From the NCBI RefSeq assembly GCF_021917145.1, contig NC_061083.1, positions 575,951 through 639,950 of the forward strand: DNA of 64,000 bases, given 5' to 3'. The translations under genes and the position numbers were made by a program. Below are positions 30,185-43,386 of this stretch, one piece after another; position 1 is the stretch's first letter, and each line of letters starts with the position of its first letter. The stretch comes from Hypomesus transpacificus. Lineage: Eukaryota > Chordata > Actinopteri > Osmeriformes > Osmeridae. A model generated the notes under the pieces. The model did no database searches, was not told where the DNA came from, and saw only the letters and a list, made by a program, of their open reading frames with translations.

Positions 30185-31990
30185 ACTGCATTTACATACA
30201 TTCATTTGGCAGACACTTTTATCCAAAACGACTTCCAAGAGAGAGCTTTACAAAGTGCATAGGTCACTGATAATAACAACAAGATAGCCCCAAAAACATT
30301 GCGAGTAGCCAAAACATGAAGCACACATTGTGAACAACCAAAATAAGTGCCAAAGGGAAGAACCATAAGAGCATGTAGTTAAACAAGTTACAATTAAACA
30401 ACATGAACCGCTATAAGTGCAAGTGTACCTGTAGAAAAGCAAGCAACAGTAAAACATATTTCACAGCGAGTACAACAATTTAAATCAGTTACCACTAACC
30501 ACAAGAGCAACAAGTCTCTAGGCAAGAGTCATTGTGATCCTTAAGGAAACTAACATCGGGTCAAGCAAACCATTCCTAAGTACCTTTGTACTCCCGGAAC
30601 AAGTGCGTCTTGAGCCTTTTCTTGAAGGTGGAGAGACAGTCAGTGTCTCTGATGGAGGTGGGGAGTTGATTCCACCACTGGGGGGCCAGACAGGAGAAGA
30701 GCTTGTGTTGGGACCGGGCGGTCTTGAGCGGTGGGACCAGCAGGCGGTTGTCTGAAGAAGACCGTAGGTAGCGTTCACTGCTCGGAAGGTCAGTACCAGG
30801 GTCTTGAATCTGATACGGGCAGTGATGGGTAGCCAGTGGAGGGAGATGAGGAGCGGGGTAACATGGGAGCGTCTGGGTAGATTGTAGACCAGGAGGGCCG
30901 CTGCGTTCTGAATCCTCTGAAGAGGGCGGGTTTCGCATGCTGGGAGACTGGCGAGCAGTTGCACTAGTCCAACTTGGAGAGGACAAGTGCTTGGACTAGT
31001 AGCTGGGTGGAGGGCTCAGACAGGTATCTCCTGATCTTCCGGATGTTGTTGAGGGTGAATCTACACAACCGGGAGACTGCAGCAATGTGGGCCGTGAGGG
31101 AGAGCTCATGGTAACCCCAAGGTTCCTGGCAGAGGATGAAGGGGTCACCGTTGCAGATCCCAGGGTGATTGAAAGATCGTGGAAGATGGAGGGTTTAGCC
31201 GGGATGATGAGAAGTTCTGTTTTGAAGAGGTTCAGCTGGAGGTGGAGCTTGGTCATCCAGGCGGAGATCTCTGTGAGGCAGGCCTCAATCCTAGCTGAGA
31301 TCCCCGGATCGGTCAAGGGGAACGACAGGTACAGCTGCGTGTCGTCAGCGTAGCAGTGGTAGGAGAAGCCACGGGAGGTGATGATTGGTCCAAGTGAGGT
31401 GGTGTACAGAGAGAAGGGGAGGGGTCCAAGGACGGAGCCCAGTGGGGCACCAGTGGAGAGTTGGCGAGGGCCTGACAGTTTGCCTCCCCAGGAGACCTGG
31501 TAGGATCTTCCCCACAGGTTGGATGAGATCCACGGCAGGGTGAAGGGAGGGTTTTTTGAGTAGAGGGGTAACTCTGTCCTGTTTGAAGGCAGAGGGAAAG
31601 GTGCCGGAGGCAAGAGAAGAGTTTAGGACATGGAGAAGAAAAGTTATCATGGAGGGGGAGATGGTTTGAAAGAGAGGGAAGGGAACAGGATCAAGGGGAC
31701 AGGAGGTGGGGCGATGAGAGAGAATGAGGTCAGAGATCTCTGCCTCGGACAGGGGAGAGAAAGAGTTTAGACATTTAGTTGGGTCAGTCATGGAGGGTAA
31801 GAGAGTAGGAAAGGTGGGTTTAGGGAACCGACTGCTAATATCGGCGACTTTCTTCTCAGGGTACAAAAAAGTTTGTGGGGGTTTGAAGCGGAGTCAATTT
31901 TGTTCAGAAAGTAGAGGGTTTTAGCTCCAGTTATGTGAGAAGAGAAGAACATACATACAACATACATAATGCGACAGGACAGACAGCACT
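30185..31990 (-). mobile_element. L2/CR1-group LINE, partial and broken
   Basis: Minus-strand frames give KTLYFLNKIDSASNPHKLF, LSEAEISDLILSHRPTSCPL and VTPLLKKPSLHPA (31345-31990). After a deletion of the RT palm N-part come LGSVLGPLPFSLY, the catalytic YADD (SYHCYADDTQLYLSF) and SARNLGVTM (30996-31613). The C-terminal block has LLISLHWLPITARIRFK and LAPQWWNQLPTSIRD (30518-30986). Several frameshifts and missing segments show it is dead. The 3'UTR (30185-30530) ends in the tail that recurs at 4030, 13921-14350 and 37441. The clade call is from general resemblance only. Confidence 0.8.
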
Positions 31991-32496
31991 CTGGCAGGAG
32001 ACCCACATGTTTCAATTCAAATATTATTGTGACATATATTGCAATTTGCAGATGATAGATGTGTGATGTATTAAATAAAAATCATCGTTGACTCTCTCCC
32101 CCACACACGCAACACCGCTTACTCAGCTTATGACAGGCCCTACATTTGCATAATTATTAGTTTTTACTGCAACCCAGACATGGAAAAGCACGTTGAGCAG
32201 ATATGTGTGTGGGCGCTCCTTCTTCTCCTGTGACTGATGTATGGTCTCAACATGGGTTTGAAGCACACAGTATGAATGATCAAAGTCATCTCAAACACAT
32301 GCTTTACATGGAAAGGTTAAGATAGATGTTGATGCGTGCTGAGGGAAACATCATGCAACCTCAGTCCCTCTCTAGCCTTGATCCAAGAGACCTGAATGTG
32401 TCCCAGGTCAGGGTCATCATTTCATGATTCTCTAGAAGACAGGATACACACTCAGGGAAAGAGCATCTGAAACCATTGATGATATTTTTGGTTTAA
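31991..32496. other. Intergenic, nothing recognised
   Basis: Ordinary AT-rich sequence between two LINE insertions. It ends in the A-rich target site of the Rex3-like element. Confidence 0.4.
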
Positions 32497-32507
32497 AAAA
32501 AATGCGT

Positions 32508-35500
32508 GACCCTACCAGGGGCATGAAGCCCCCGACAACATAGCTTCCAGGATCACTAGGACACGCAAACCCCTCCACCGCGGTAAGGTGGTGACTCAAG
32601 GAGGCAAACAGGTTCCAGGTGAAAGACCAGACAAAGCGTGGCTCAAAAAACCAACCATGAAGAAATACAACAATGGTTCTCAGTTGCCCCTGCCCGGAAG
32701 CGGGTCACCGGGGCCCCCCCCTGGAGCCAGGCCCGGGGGTGGGGCTCGATGGCGAGCGCCTGGTGGCCGGGCCTTTTCCCATGGGGCCCGGTCGGGCACA
32801 GCCCGAAGAGACAACGTGGGACCCTCTTCCAGTGGGCTCACCATCCGCAGGAGGGGTCATGGGGGTCGGGTGCAGTGTGAGACGGGCGGCGGCCGAAGGC
32901 GGGGGCCTTGGCGGTCCGATCCTCGGCTGCAAAAGCTAGCTTTAGGGACGTGGAACGTCACCTCGCTGGCGGGAAAGGAGCCTGAGCTGGTGCGCGAGGT
33001 AGAGAGTTTCCGGCTAGATATAGTCGGCCTCGCCTCGACGTACAGCGTGGGCTCCGGAACCAGTCTCCTTGAGAGGGGCTGGACTCTCTTCCACTCTGGA
33101 GTTGCCCTTGGTGAGAGGCGTCGAGCTGGGGTGGGAATACTGGTTTCCCCTCGGTTCGGCGCCTGTACATTGGGGTTCACCCCGGTGGACGAGAGGGTAG
33201 CCTCCCTCCGCCTTCGGGTGGGGGGACGGGTCCTCACTGTCGTTTGTGCTTATGCACCAAGCTGCAGCTCAGAGTACCCACCCTTTTTGGAGTCTCTGGG
33301 GGGGGTGCTGGAAAGCGCTCCTCCTGGGGATTCCCTCGTCCTCCTGGGGGACTTCAATGCTCATGTGGGCAATGACAGTGAGACCTGGAGGGGCGTGATT
33401 GGGAGGAACGGCCCCCCCGATCTGAACCCGAGTGGTGTTTTGTTGTTGGACTTCTGTGCTAGACACGGTTTGTCCATAACGAACACCATGTTCAAGCATA
33501 AGGGTGTCCATATGTGCACCTGGCACCAGGACACCCGAGGTCTCAGTTTGATGATCGACTTTGTAGTCGTGTCATCGGACTTGGGGCCGCATGTCTTGGA
33601 CACTCGGGTGAGGAGAGGGGCGGAGCTGTCAACTGATCACCACCTGGTGGTGAGTTGGCTTCGATGGTGGGGGAGGACGCCGGTCAGGCCTGGCAGGCCC
33701 AAACGTAATGTGAGGGTCTGCTGGGAACGTCTGGCGGAACCCTCTGTCAGAAGGAGCTTCAACTCCCACCTCCGGGAGAGCTTCGATCATGTCTCGGGGG
33801 GGGGCCGGGGACATTGAGTCCGAATGGGCCATGTTCCGGGCCTCCATTGTTGAAGCGGCTGACCGGAGCTGCGGCCGCAGGGCGGTCGGTGCATGTCGCG
33901 GCGGTAACCCTCGGACCCGGTGGTGGACTCCGGAGGTGAGGGATGCCGTCAAGCTGAAGAAGGAGGCCTATCGGACTTTATTGGCTGGTAGGACTCCAGA
34001 GGCAGCTGATGTGTACCGGCAGGCCAAGCGGAACGCGGCTTTGGCGGTCGCGGAGGCAAAAACCCGGGCATGGGAGGAGTTCGGCGAGGCCATGGAGAAT
34101 GACTTCCGAACGGCTTCAAAAAGGTTCTGGACCACCATCCGGCAGCTCAGGAGGGGGAAGCAGTGCTCTGTCAACACTGTATATGGTGGGGATGGTGCGC
34201 TGCTGACCTCGACGGGGGACGTCCTGGATCGGTGGAAGGAATACTTCGAAGACCTCCTTAATTCCACCAACACGCTTTCCGACGTGGAGGCAGAGTCTGG
34301 GGACATCGGGGGGGGGCCCTTCTATCTCTGGGGCTGAGGTCGCCGAGGTGGTTGAAAAGCTCCGCGGTGGCAGGGCCCCTGGGGTGGATGAGGTCCGCCC
34401 GGAGTTCCTTAAGGCTCTGGATGTTGTAGGGCTGTCTTGGTTGACACGACTCTGCAACATCGCGTGGACATCGGGGACAGTGCCTCTGGACTGGCAGACC
34501 GGGGTGGTGGTTCCCCTCTTTAAAAAGGGGGACCGGAGGGTGTGCTCCAACTTTAGGGGGATCACACTCCTCAGCCTCCCTGGGAAAGTCTATTCAGGGG
34601 TCCTGGAGAGGAGGGTCCGTCGGATTGTCGAACCTCGGATTCAGGAGGAGCAATGTGGTTTTCGTCCTGGCCGTGGAACAGTGGACCAGCTTTATACCCT
34701 CCGCGGAGTCCTGGAGGGTACATGGGAGTTCGCCCAACCAGTCTACACATGTTTTGTGGATTTGGAAAAGGCGTTCGACCGTGTCCCTCGGGGGCTCATG
34801 TGGGGGGTGCTCCGAGAGTACGGGGTACCGGATTTCCTGATCGGGGCTGTCCGGTCCCTGTACGACCGGTGCCAGAGTTTGGTCCGCATTGCCGGTAGTA
34901 AGTCGAACTTGTTTCCGGTGAGGGTTGGACTCCGCCAGGGCTGCCCTATGTCACCGATTCTGTTCATTACCTATATGGACAGAATTTCTAGGCGCAGCCA
35001 GGGTGTTGAGGGGGTCCGGTTTGATGACCTCAGGATCGGGTCGCTGCTTTTTGCGGATGATGTGGTCCTGTTGGCTTCATCGGGCCGTGACCTTCAGCTC
35101 TCACTGGAGCGGTTCGCAACCGAATGTGAAGCGGCTGGGATGCGAATCAGCACCTCCAAATCTGAGGCCATGGTAATCGACCGGAAAAGGGTGGAGTGCC
35201 ATCTCCGGGTCGGGGAGGAGATCCTGAACCAAGCGGAGGAGTTCAAGTATCTCGGGGTCTTGTTCACGAGTGAGGGAAGAATGGAGCGCGAGGTCGACAG
35301 GCGGATCGGTGCGGCGTCCGCAGTGATGCGGGCTCTGCATCGGTCCGTCGTGGTGAAGAAGGAGCTGAGTCGAAAGGCGAAGCTCTCTATTTACCAGTCG
35401 ATCTACGTTCCTACCCTCACCTATGGTCACGAACTATGGGTAGTGACCGAAAGAACGAGATCGCGAATACAAGCGGCCGAAATGAGCTTTCTCCGTAGGG

Positions 35501-35858
35501 TGTCCGGGCTCTCCCTTAGAGATAGGGTGAGAAGCTCGGTCATCCGGGAGGGGCTCAGAGTAGAACCGCTGCTCCTCCGCGTCGAGAGGAGCCAGCTGAG
35601 GTGGCTCGGGCATCTGATTAGGATGCCTCCTGGACGCCTCCCTGGTGAGGTGTTCCGGGCACGTCCCACTGGGAAGAGGCCCCGGGGAAGACCCAGGACA
35701 CGCTGGAGGGACTATGTCTCTCAGCTGGCCTGGGAACGCCTTGGGGTCCCCCAGGAAGAGCTGGCGGAAGTGGCCGGGGGGAGGGAAGTCTGGGCCTCCC
35801 TGCTTAGGTGGCTGCCCCCGCGACCCGATCCCCGGACAAGCGGCAGATGACGACGACG
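32508..35858 (+). mobile_element. Near full-length Rex3-like (RTE clade) LINE with target-site duplication
   Basis: AAAAAATGCGT occurs on both sides (32497-32507 and 35859-35869), giving an exact 11-bp duplication around a 3.35-kb insertion. Part 1 (32588-33817) holds an APE-type endonuclease: [28 protein letters not shown], the [10 protein letters not shown] block and [11 protein letters not shown]. Part 2 (33789-34337) is the linker. Part 3 (34348-35850) is the reverse transcriptase with PLFKKGDRR, GFRPGRGTVDQL, YTCFVDLEKAFDRVPR, LRQGCPMSPILF and FADDVVLLAS, then the C-terminal GHLIRMPPGRLPGEV and RPRTRWRDYVSQLAW. The three parts are in three frames; the breaks fall at or near G9 runs (33796-33804, 34308-34316). 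The end in GATGACGACGACG fits the GATG-rich tail known for Rex3. Much more GC-rich than its surroundings. Confidence 0.93.
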
Positions 35859-36029
35859 AAAAAATGCGTATTTGCTGTATTAACATTAGTGTTTACTGGC
35901 AAAGTGCTATAGAAGATGAGAGTGCACTTAGTGACTGAGTTACTAACTGCATAAACTACGAGGACAATAATGTGCCCACTTGGAAAGTTTGCTGTTTTCC
36001 CAACAACATGCACTTGATTACCAGTTATC

Positions 36030-37320
36030 TGAAGGCTCTACTCGAGAAGAAGAGTGCATTTGAAGTCGGTGATGAGGACGAGGTGAAGAGTGTCCAGAAG
36101 GGGCTGAAGGTGCAGATCCGGGAGGGAAAGAGAGCAAAAAGATGACCAAGATGGAAGACCAGCTATAGCAGGACAGGGTGAGGGGCATGTGGCAGGGGAT
36201 GAAAACCATCACTGGCTTCAGACAACTCATGGATGGACCTGCTGAGGGTAGCCTAAACGGGGCCAATGAGCCAAACTCATTCTTTAATAGGTTTGATAAC
36301 AGCCCTTCCTGCTCTCCCCCCACTTTCTGTCTGCTCTCCCTCCAAATTGGCCCCCACCATCCCCCCATTACCTCCCTCCACAACCATAACCCATCCTCAT
36401 CTCCCACCACAACCGCTCCCCTGTTATTCACCACTGCCCAGGTGAGGAGAGTGCTGGGGAAGCTTCACAGGAGCAAGGCCTCCAGCCATGATGGCATCAG
36501 TCCATGTTGGCCCAGGGTGCTGAGGAGCTGCGCTGGCCAGCTGTGTAGAGTACTCCAGCATTTATTCAACCTGAGCCTGAGCATTGAATGGGTTCCTGTG
36601 TTGTGGAAGACTTCCTACCTGGTCATGGTACCCAAGAAGGGGCACCCCAATGTTCTTAACGACTACAGTACGGTGGCGCTTCCATCCCACGTCATAAAGA
36701 GAGTGAAGGGGCTTGTTCTCTCAGGTGCCTGGTCAGTGCCTTCATGGAACCCCTGCAGTTCTCCTACCAGTATCTTATCAGAGTGGACGACACTGTCCTC
36801 CATCTGCTCCAGAGGGCCTACCCCCACCTCAATGGATCTGGGTCTACGGTGAGAATCATTCCTTTTGATTTATCCTGTCCTTTACACCATACAGCCTCAG
36901 CTGCTGGGGTAGAAGATGAGGCAGATGGAGGTGGTTGCCCTCTTGGATCTCCTGTGTCATGTTCCTTGTTCCCGCAGAGCTATGTGTCTGACGGTGTGGT
37001 GATCTGCTGCTCTGGTTGCACTGTTTAGTTACAGTACTATACATCTCACAGTTCTTGGTACACCTCGCACAATATTAGGGATTCAGGATTTATATACTCC
37101 AGTCATCTGTACAGTTTGCTGGTACATGCTGTTCATTGGTTCATCTGTCAGTATTACCTTTGTCACCTTTGTGTCTCCTGGTGTGTCACCTGCACCTGCA
37201 ACATTTTTTATTTTATTTTTCCTTCTCCTATTCCTATTTCTTATGTTTTATCTTTCTTGCTGCAATGCTGCAATTTTCCCTTGTGGATCCATAAAGGGGC
37301 CTGCTCCTTCTACTACTGCT
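36030..37320 (+). mobile_element. Second non-LTR retrotransposon fragment
   Basis: Frames in 36030-36850 give KKSAFEVGDEDEVKSVQKGL, GMKTITGFRQLMDGPAEGSL, ANEPNSFFNRFD, VRRVLGKLHRSKASSHDGIS and TSYLVMVPKKGHPNVLNDY, the region just before and into an RT domain. A degenerate continuation and a 3' end 'cccttgtggatccataaagg' (37277-37296) follow. Stops and frameshifts are frequent. The clade is not determined. Confidence 0.75.
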
Positions 37321-37440
37321 AGTGACTTTTGTGCGGGTGTCATCTGCTTACTTTCACATACGGCGAAGGGAGTTACATTCCCAGACACTGCATTTCCCAA
37401 ATGTCCTTATGATTTTCTAAACTATTTCATGTGACAAATT

Positions 37441-37862
37441 GAGAGTACAACGGGAGGACAACGGCACTTAGGAATGTTTGGCTGGACCTGATGTTTCCCT
37501 CAGGATCACAATGACTCTTATTGAGAGACTTGTTGCTCTCATTGGTTAGTTGTAACTGAATAAAAACTATTGTACTTGCTGTGTAATATAATTTTGTTGC
37601 TTGCTTTTTCCACAGGTACGTACACCCTTGCACTTTTCAAGGTTCATCTTGTTTAATTGCATCTTGTTTAATTACATGGTCTTATGGTTCTTCCCTTTGG
37701 GACTCATTTAGTTTTCACAATGTATGCTTCATGTTTTGGTTACCCGCAATGTTTGGGGCTATCTCATTGTTATGATCAGTGACCTATGCACTTTTGTAAA
37801 GCTCTCTTTTGGAAGTCGCTTTGGATAAAAGCGTCCACTAAATGCATAAATGTAAATGTAAA
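37441..37862 (+). mobile_element. 5'-truncated LINE copy (3'UTR only)
   Basis: Matches the 3' end of the LINE at 30185-31990 along its length ('ggatcacaatgactctt', 'gagacttgttgctct', 'ttgcttgctttt', 'cttatggttcttccctttgg', 'tgatcagtgacctatgcact') and ends in repeated aaatgt units. Confidence 0.8.
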
Positions 37863-40388
37863 CTTCCTCGAACTGTAGAATACAAAAAGAGAAACCTTGT
37901 GCCATATCAATTTGAGGCACAACTTTGCATTGGGTTACAGGTGTTGAGCATTGTTCTAGAACATTGTGGTGTGCCCGAGCTGCTCTCCCACCTCCTCAGG
38001 TGAAGCCAGGTGAGTGAATTCATGTTCGTGTTTAGTCAGGGAGTCTGTCAGTTAGCAGATCGGGCTGTGTGCCCCCCCCATACTGGGGCCCTCAGGGCAG
38101 CACAGCAGGCTATGCTTACCTCTCAACATTGTGCTGCCTAACCATAATGAAACACATGTTCCAAACCCCTCCATTGGTTATTTGTAAGAGGGAGACATTG
38201 AGTGATGGATGGAGAAAGAGAGAGAGACCCTCTTTTGGTGACTCTGCACCTCTTCTGTGGATTAGAGAAGAGAGCTCCTGGACCCACAACCAGCGAAGCA
38301 AGGATTGTGAGTGGGCGCAATCATTTCCTCTCCTTTCCTGTGAAACTGTTTGCTACTGTGGGCTCCTGTTGATAGGTGTGGAGGTGTGTGTATGGTACTT
38401 GCGTCACACAGCAGCTGTCTTTAATGTCCACACATTTTCTAACCAAAATTACATATCCACTTTGTGTAAATAACCATGTAAGGCTCACTCCAACGCCTGT
38501 GTTTGATTCTGCCTTCTTTAATAGGAATCTCCTTAATTGCTCCCCCACAGACTTAAATGCTACAAGTGAAGCAACAGTGTTGCACAAAGGGGGTGAAAAT
38601 GGATGACTCATCCAGAGTTTCCATGTACCAACACTGTCGGAAACGCATTGCCATATAGCAGGAAAATACAGTGGCATGAGGTAAAGAGGATAGAGACGAA
38701 GGGAAGTCAGTCAGAAACTCTCTTGCATAGACATCTGACAAAGCACCAACTCTTTATGACGTGTTGTGAGGGGGACGCTATCGCTATAGCAACCTACGGA
38801 ACAGTACATCTAAAACAGGAACAGTACACAGTCTCGACATCTGTTCAATACAAACACACAAAAAAAACGGAAGGGCAAGTCAACTCCCAATCGCCCAAAC
38901 GGTCCATATTACTCACAGAAGAGCACCTCCACTTGACATCTCACCCACACGATCACTGCTGAAGCCAAAAGACACCTGGGTGTGAAAGAGAATGCCACTT
39001 TTGCACGTGACAAATTATACAACCGTTATACAGCCTCCTACATTGTTTGATGACGGGTTTTTTGCCGTATTGTGTGTACTGTGAGATCCACTCTGTGGAA
39101 CAATGCCTGGCTGTCAAACTGAAGAAACAGTGAGATGTACAGACATACTATAAAGCACGGAGAGGCTGTACAGACCTTTGGTTTACCTCAAGCTCTATTT
39201 CCTTGGTGTCTTCTTCAGCCAAGGCTGTGTCTGGTAGGTTTACTACACAGCGCCGGGAATGTAATCTACATGGACAAGTGCATCCACTTCTTAGAGGTAG
39301 TCTGACCATGATGTCCCTTTGAAGACATAGGTCAAGTGAAATGAAAGCCAGGTTTGCGTTTGTGCATGTTTAAATGTTGCCAACTCTTGTGGCAACATTT
39401 AGACATGTTTAAACATGTTTTTTATTTAGGCCACAAACAGCACTACTTTGAAAAATACATGAAAACCATAGTTTAAAAAAACTGACATCAGTGTTGACTT
39501 ACATGGTCTCTGTTTATTGTGTTTTACTGAGTATTGTCTTCACAGTTGGAATTAAAACTGCTTCCTATTTGTTCAACCTTTTCTCTCCTGCCTGCCTGTG
39601 CTCATGTGAGCCTGCCCACACAGTCAATCATGCATCTTCAGTCAGTATTGTGCCAGCCTTTCCGCCTTCCTGCCTGCCTACTTGTCTGTCTGTTTGATAG
39701 TCTTTTTGTCTCCCCTCTGGCCCACTGTACCACCCTATATCACTCTGTGTGCCCACTCCCTGCTGTGGAGGACACTCACTGCTTATGAAGTAGCTGGTTG
39801 TGTGTATGTGTGCATGCACCTGTATGTGTGTGTATCAGGGCAGCAGTGACAGTAGATGTGAAGTGTAGCGAGTGGGAAGCAGGGAGGAAGCATTGGGTGG
39901 AAAACGCAACTACCCACTCCCTATTTCCTACTGTTTCATACTATGCCACTAAAAATAATAACCATTAAGAATCCTTTTTCCAAAACGCTTTTCTATAAAA
40001 CATCCTCTCCCATATAGATTTAAACTTTTCATCTGAATCCTACCGGAAAACTGCCTTGTGAGATTGTTGCTTGAAGTGGTCTTTGGAGGTATTTACAGTA
40101 CTGCTACAGAGGGTCTGTAGGATGGTGTTGTCCAACACAGCATGCACAGTGAGCTCAAACCAGGTCTGTGTTGTTCTCTCACAGACGGACTGGTTTACAG
40201 GGTGGTGGGCTGAAGGACAGTGAGCAGATGTATTGTTTGGTTGCCAGTCAGTATACAGCAACTGCGCTCAGAGGACAAATAACTTAATGTTCAGCATCCG
40301 TATTCTTTCAAAGATCCCCCACACAACTTCTGTAGATGGAGATTGTGCCCTCCCCTACAATGGATATTGTGAAGATGTGAGATCGTAC
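37863..40388. other. Intergenic, no gene seen
   Basis: No frame here looks like a protein family I know. An 18-bp hairpin is at 39365-39407. Otherwise ordinary sequence. Confidence 0.4.
39365..39407. repeat. Short hairpin, 18-bp stem and 7-nt loop
   Basis: CATGTTTAAATGTTGCCA (39365-39382) pairs with TGGCAACATTTAGACATG (39390-39407) around ACTCTTG. There is one G-U pair if read as RNA on the plus strand. Confidence 0.7.
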
Positions 40389-40577
40389 ATTTAACATTAA
40401 GTCATTTAGCAGACCCGCCTATCCAGAGCGACTTACAGTAAGTACACAGACATTCCCCCGAGGCAAGTAGGGTGAAGTGCCTTGCCAAAGGGCACAATGT
40501 CATTTGGCATGGCCGGGAACGAACTGGCAACCTTCTGATTACTAGCCCGGTTCCCTAACCGCTCAGCCATCTGAGTA
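40389..40577 (-). mobile_element. tRNA-derived SINE, copy 2
   Basis: Reverse orientation. It has the tail 'catttagcagacccgcctat', the middle 'gaggcaagtagggtgaagtg' and the head 'ccctaaccgctcagccatct', matching copies 1 and 3. Confidence 0.85.
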
Positions 40578-43280
40578 TATTCTAATCTAATATCTTATCT
40601 CATTTTAACGCACTTTGTAGTAAAAATATTCTCACAGAACGTTGTCAAGGGAATATTGTGCTTGATGATGTCAAACTAGACTGAGCTATAGCTGCCATCC
40701 GACAGTAAATGTCATGCTGGCATGTGGTGAGTGGGCAGATCAGTTGGCATGGCTGTATAAAGACGGAAAAAAACTATTCCCAATGGGAGTGGTTCCTAAT
40801 TTATGTTTTCAACAGGACGGGTGATATTCCTCTCTCCATGGAGTCAGCTGACCGTTGCACGTGATTGTCTCCACAGGGATTCCATAGTCCATATGTGACC
40901 CCCTGAACCAGCACTCTGCACAGAGAGCCTTGACTCGTTTACTGAGTGTGTGATTGAGTTTGTGCTATTTATTTGCATTACAGTCTGCACACATTGTTTG
41001 ATGATAGGGTTTTTTTACCCACTGGTATGGCCGCTCAGTTGGAAGAGCTTGATAGTGGTCAGTGATGGGATGAATAACTGTTAAATACAATATGATCGTA
41101 TGAAGCTAAGGATAATGCCACCAATGAATAATGCTGCGACAAAGATAATATTGTTCGTTTTTGCTATCCTGTCAGTAGCTTACACCTCTAGAATAGGCTG
41201 GCTGGCGCAAACCACCTTAAGTCATTTGAAAACAACTGCACCTCACTATTTCAATGTTGCAATTTTCAATACCATAATGACAGGGATTTATTCAGTCTAG
41301 TCTAGAGACAGAGAGAGTTACAGAGAGAGTGTTTGTGTGCCTCTACGTGAATAGGTGTTTCTGCATCTGTGTCTGAGTGTCTGTTTGTGTAAGGCGGGCA
41401 ACCTGTGTGGTAAGATAAGGACAGGGGAGACGTTCAGGTCGGTTTGATTCCGAGAATGTCTTCCCAGAGGGTCTAGCCCAGGGAGAATGTCTATGTGTCC
41501 GTCTGTGTCCATTTTCTCCCCTCCAGTCATGTCTGCTGGAGCAGGTTTTCTCACAGCCTTCAATCACACAGAGATAGAGAGATATAAAGAGAGAGAGAGC
41601 AACAGAGGAATTATTTCTCACATAAATATACTCTCCCTCACACAAGCTTTTCAAGTTTCCTTAGGTAAAAGGTAGGAGAGATATCCACCTCTTGTTTTAT
41701 TGACCTTTCTATATAACAGTTCACTGTGAATCAGGGAAGTCATGCAGTCATTCTGTATTTCCTCCAGCCACTTCACTTAACAGCTTTACATTTTTTACAT
41801 GTCTTAGTAAATTTGAGGATCTTATGTAAACATCAGCTATTTTCGTATGGATTTATGTTTTTGTAAGGTTGAAACGGTTGTACAAGGTTGAAAAAACCCC
41901 ACAGTCATGGCACACATGCTTTCTTGTTTTAAAATTGATTGCCTGATAAGCCCTTTGCTCAGGGTCCATCAAAAATTTACTGTACAGGAAAGCAGGCTAA
42001 CCGAGCAACATTTCAGCAGGCCTGCAAGGTTTGAAAGGCTTGATGTTTGAAGTTATTTCAAGGAGATGTGTGGTGAGGTATTACAGGAGGGGAGCACCAA
42101 CACTGCGACCCTGCTTTCACTCTTCTTGATAAAACCCCCCCGGTTTTCCAGCCCTGCCCTGTTCCACAGCACACCCCCATCAGCAGAGGGTGAGTGGGCA
42201 GTTCAGACCTGGAAAAGGATATCGCTGGGGAGCAGTGTTGCATAATGGTTTACTTTCTTTGGTGGGTTGTTTCCATTGGCTGGGTTTCCTCTCTGCCCCC
42301 AGAATAATGTTCCAAAGGGATAGTGGTGATAGGAGAACATGTTATATCAATGCTCTTAATTGTGCTGAAACAGTGGTGAAACAATGCTAAACAGAGCATC
42401 GTCCAAGTCCTACCTACTGTGGCTCTGAGTACCAAAAGTTTCTTTTTTTCGAAGTGGATCTTGTCTGTATGTGCGAGTGTGTTGAAGTCGGTCAGTATCA
42501 CATCTTTGCTTCATCCCAGAAGGCCCTGGAGGACACTTTCCCCAGTCTGCAGGTCATAGGGACCCCAGTCTCCTGTTGTTGTTCAGTAGGGTCAAATATA
42601 ACATCTGTACAATAGGGAAGTGGTTTTGCATGATTGCCATTCTCATCAAGAGTTTTGAAACGTGAGAATGTTCACGTCAAACAGGTTCTTTGGTATCGGA
42701 ATGTAAGAGTCATTATTCCAAATGAAACCAGGAATGTGAAAGAAACAAAAGCTATTCTTATATATCCTTCTCTGATTGTTTCTCCAACAGTGAATGAAAC
42801 CTATGCATTGAATCGTACAGTGAACTGAAGCGCCAATGAAGAAATATACTATGAATAGATTTGTAATTCAGTCAGTAAAATGCCACCACTGCAAGTAACT
42901 CACTGGGTGTTATGAAGAGTACAATAATTGATAATACTACTGTACTGTACCTCCATCCAGCTACCCCCCCTTATTATCTCTATACTGTAAATTCAAGATT
43001 CCAAGTCCAATGGATACCTGTCGTGAAAGCCTATGGAGTAATTGATTGTTTATGCCAAGTCTTTAGTTGGGGAAGTGTTACGATATGTGCTGCCTATGGA
43101 GACCCTGGGACACCTCTTTCTCCCTCGGGTTCCCGCATCGCTCCCTCCCTGACCTGGGCGGTGTCCCACTTTCACAGCATTGTTCTCCAGGTTCCCTCCC
43201 CCTCAGTTATGTTTCCTGTTCAGCACAGGAAGTCCTGCCGCAGCTGTTCCCAGCACTGTGAACTTTCTTAATGCACACAC
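40578..43280. other. Intergenic, no gene seen
   Basis: No recognised coding or transposon sequence. A short GA-rich stretch is at 41571-41600. Confidence 0.4.
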
Positions 43281-43311
43281 ACAAAAATATGAACACACAC
43301 ACGTGCACGCA

Positions 43312-43343
<32 letters not shown>

Positions 43344-43386
43344 TGCACACACACACAGGCACACACACACACACACACACACACAC
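43281..43386. repeat. (CA)n microsatellite, interrupted
   Basis: CA repeats with a few CG, TG and GC interruptions. Confidence 0.9.

Noticed and set aside
34348..35850. The 500-residue RT frame as a cellular gene
   Set aside because: It is the RT part of the Rex3-like LINE, bounded by a target-site duplication.
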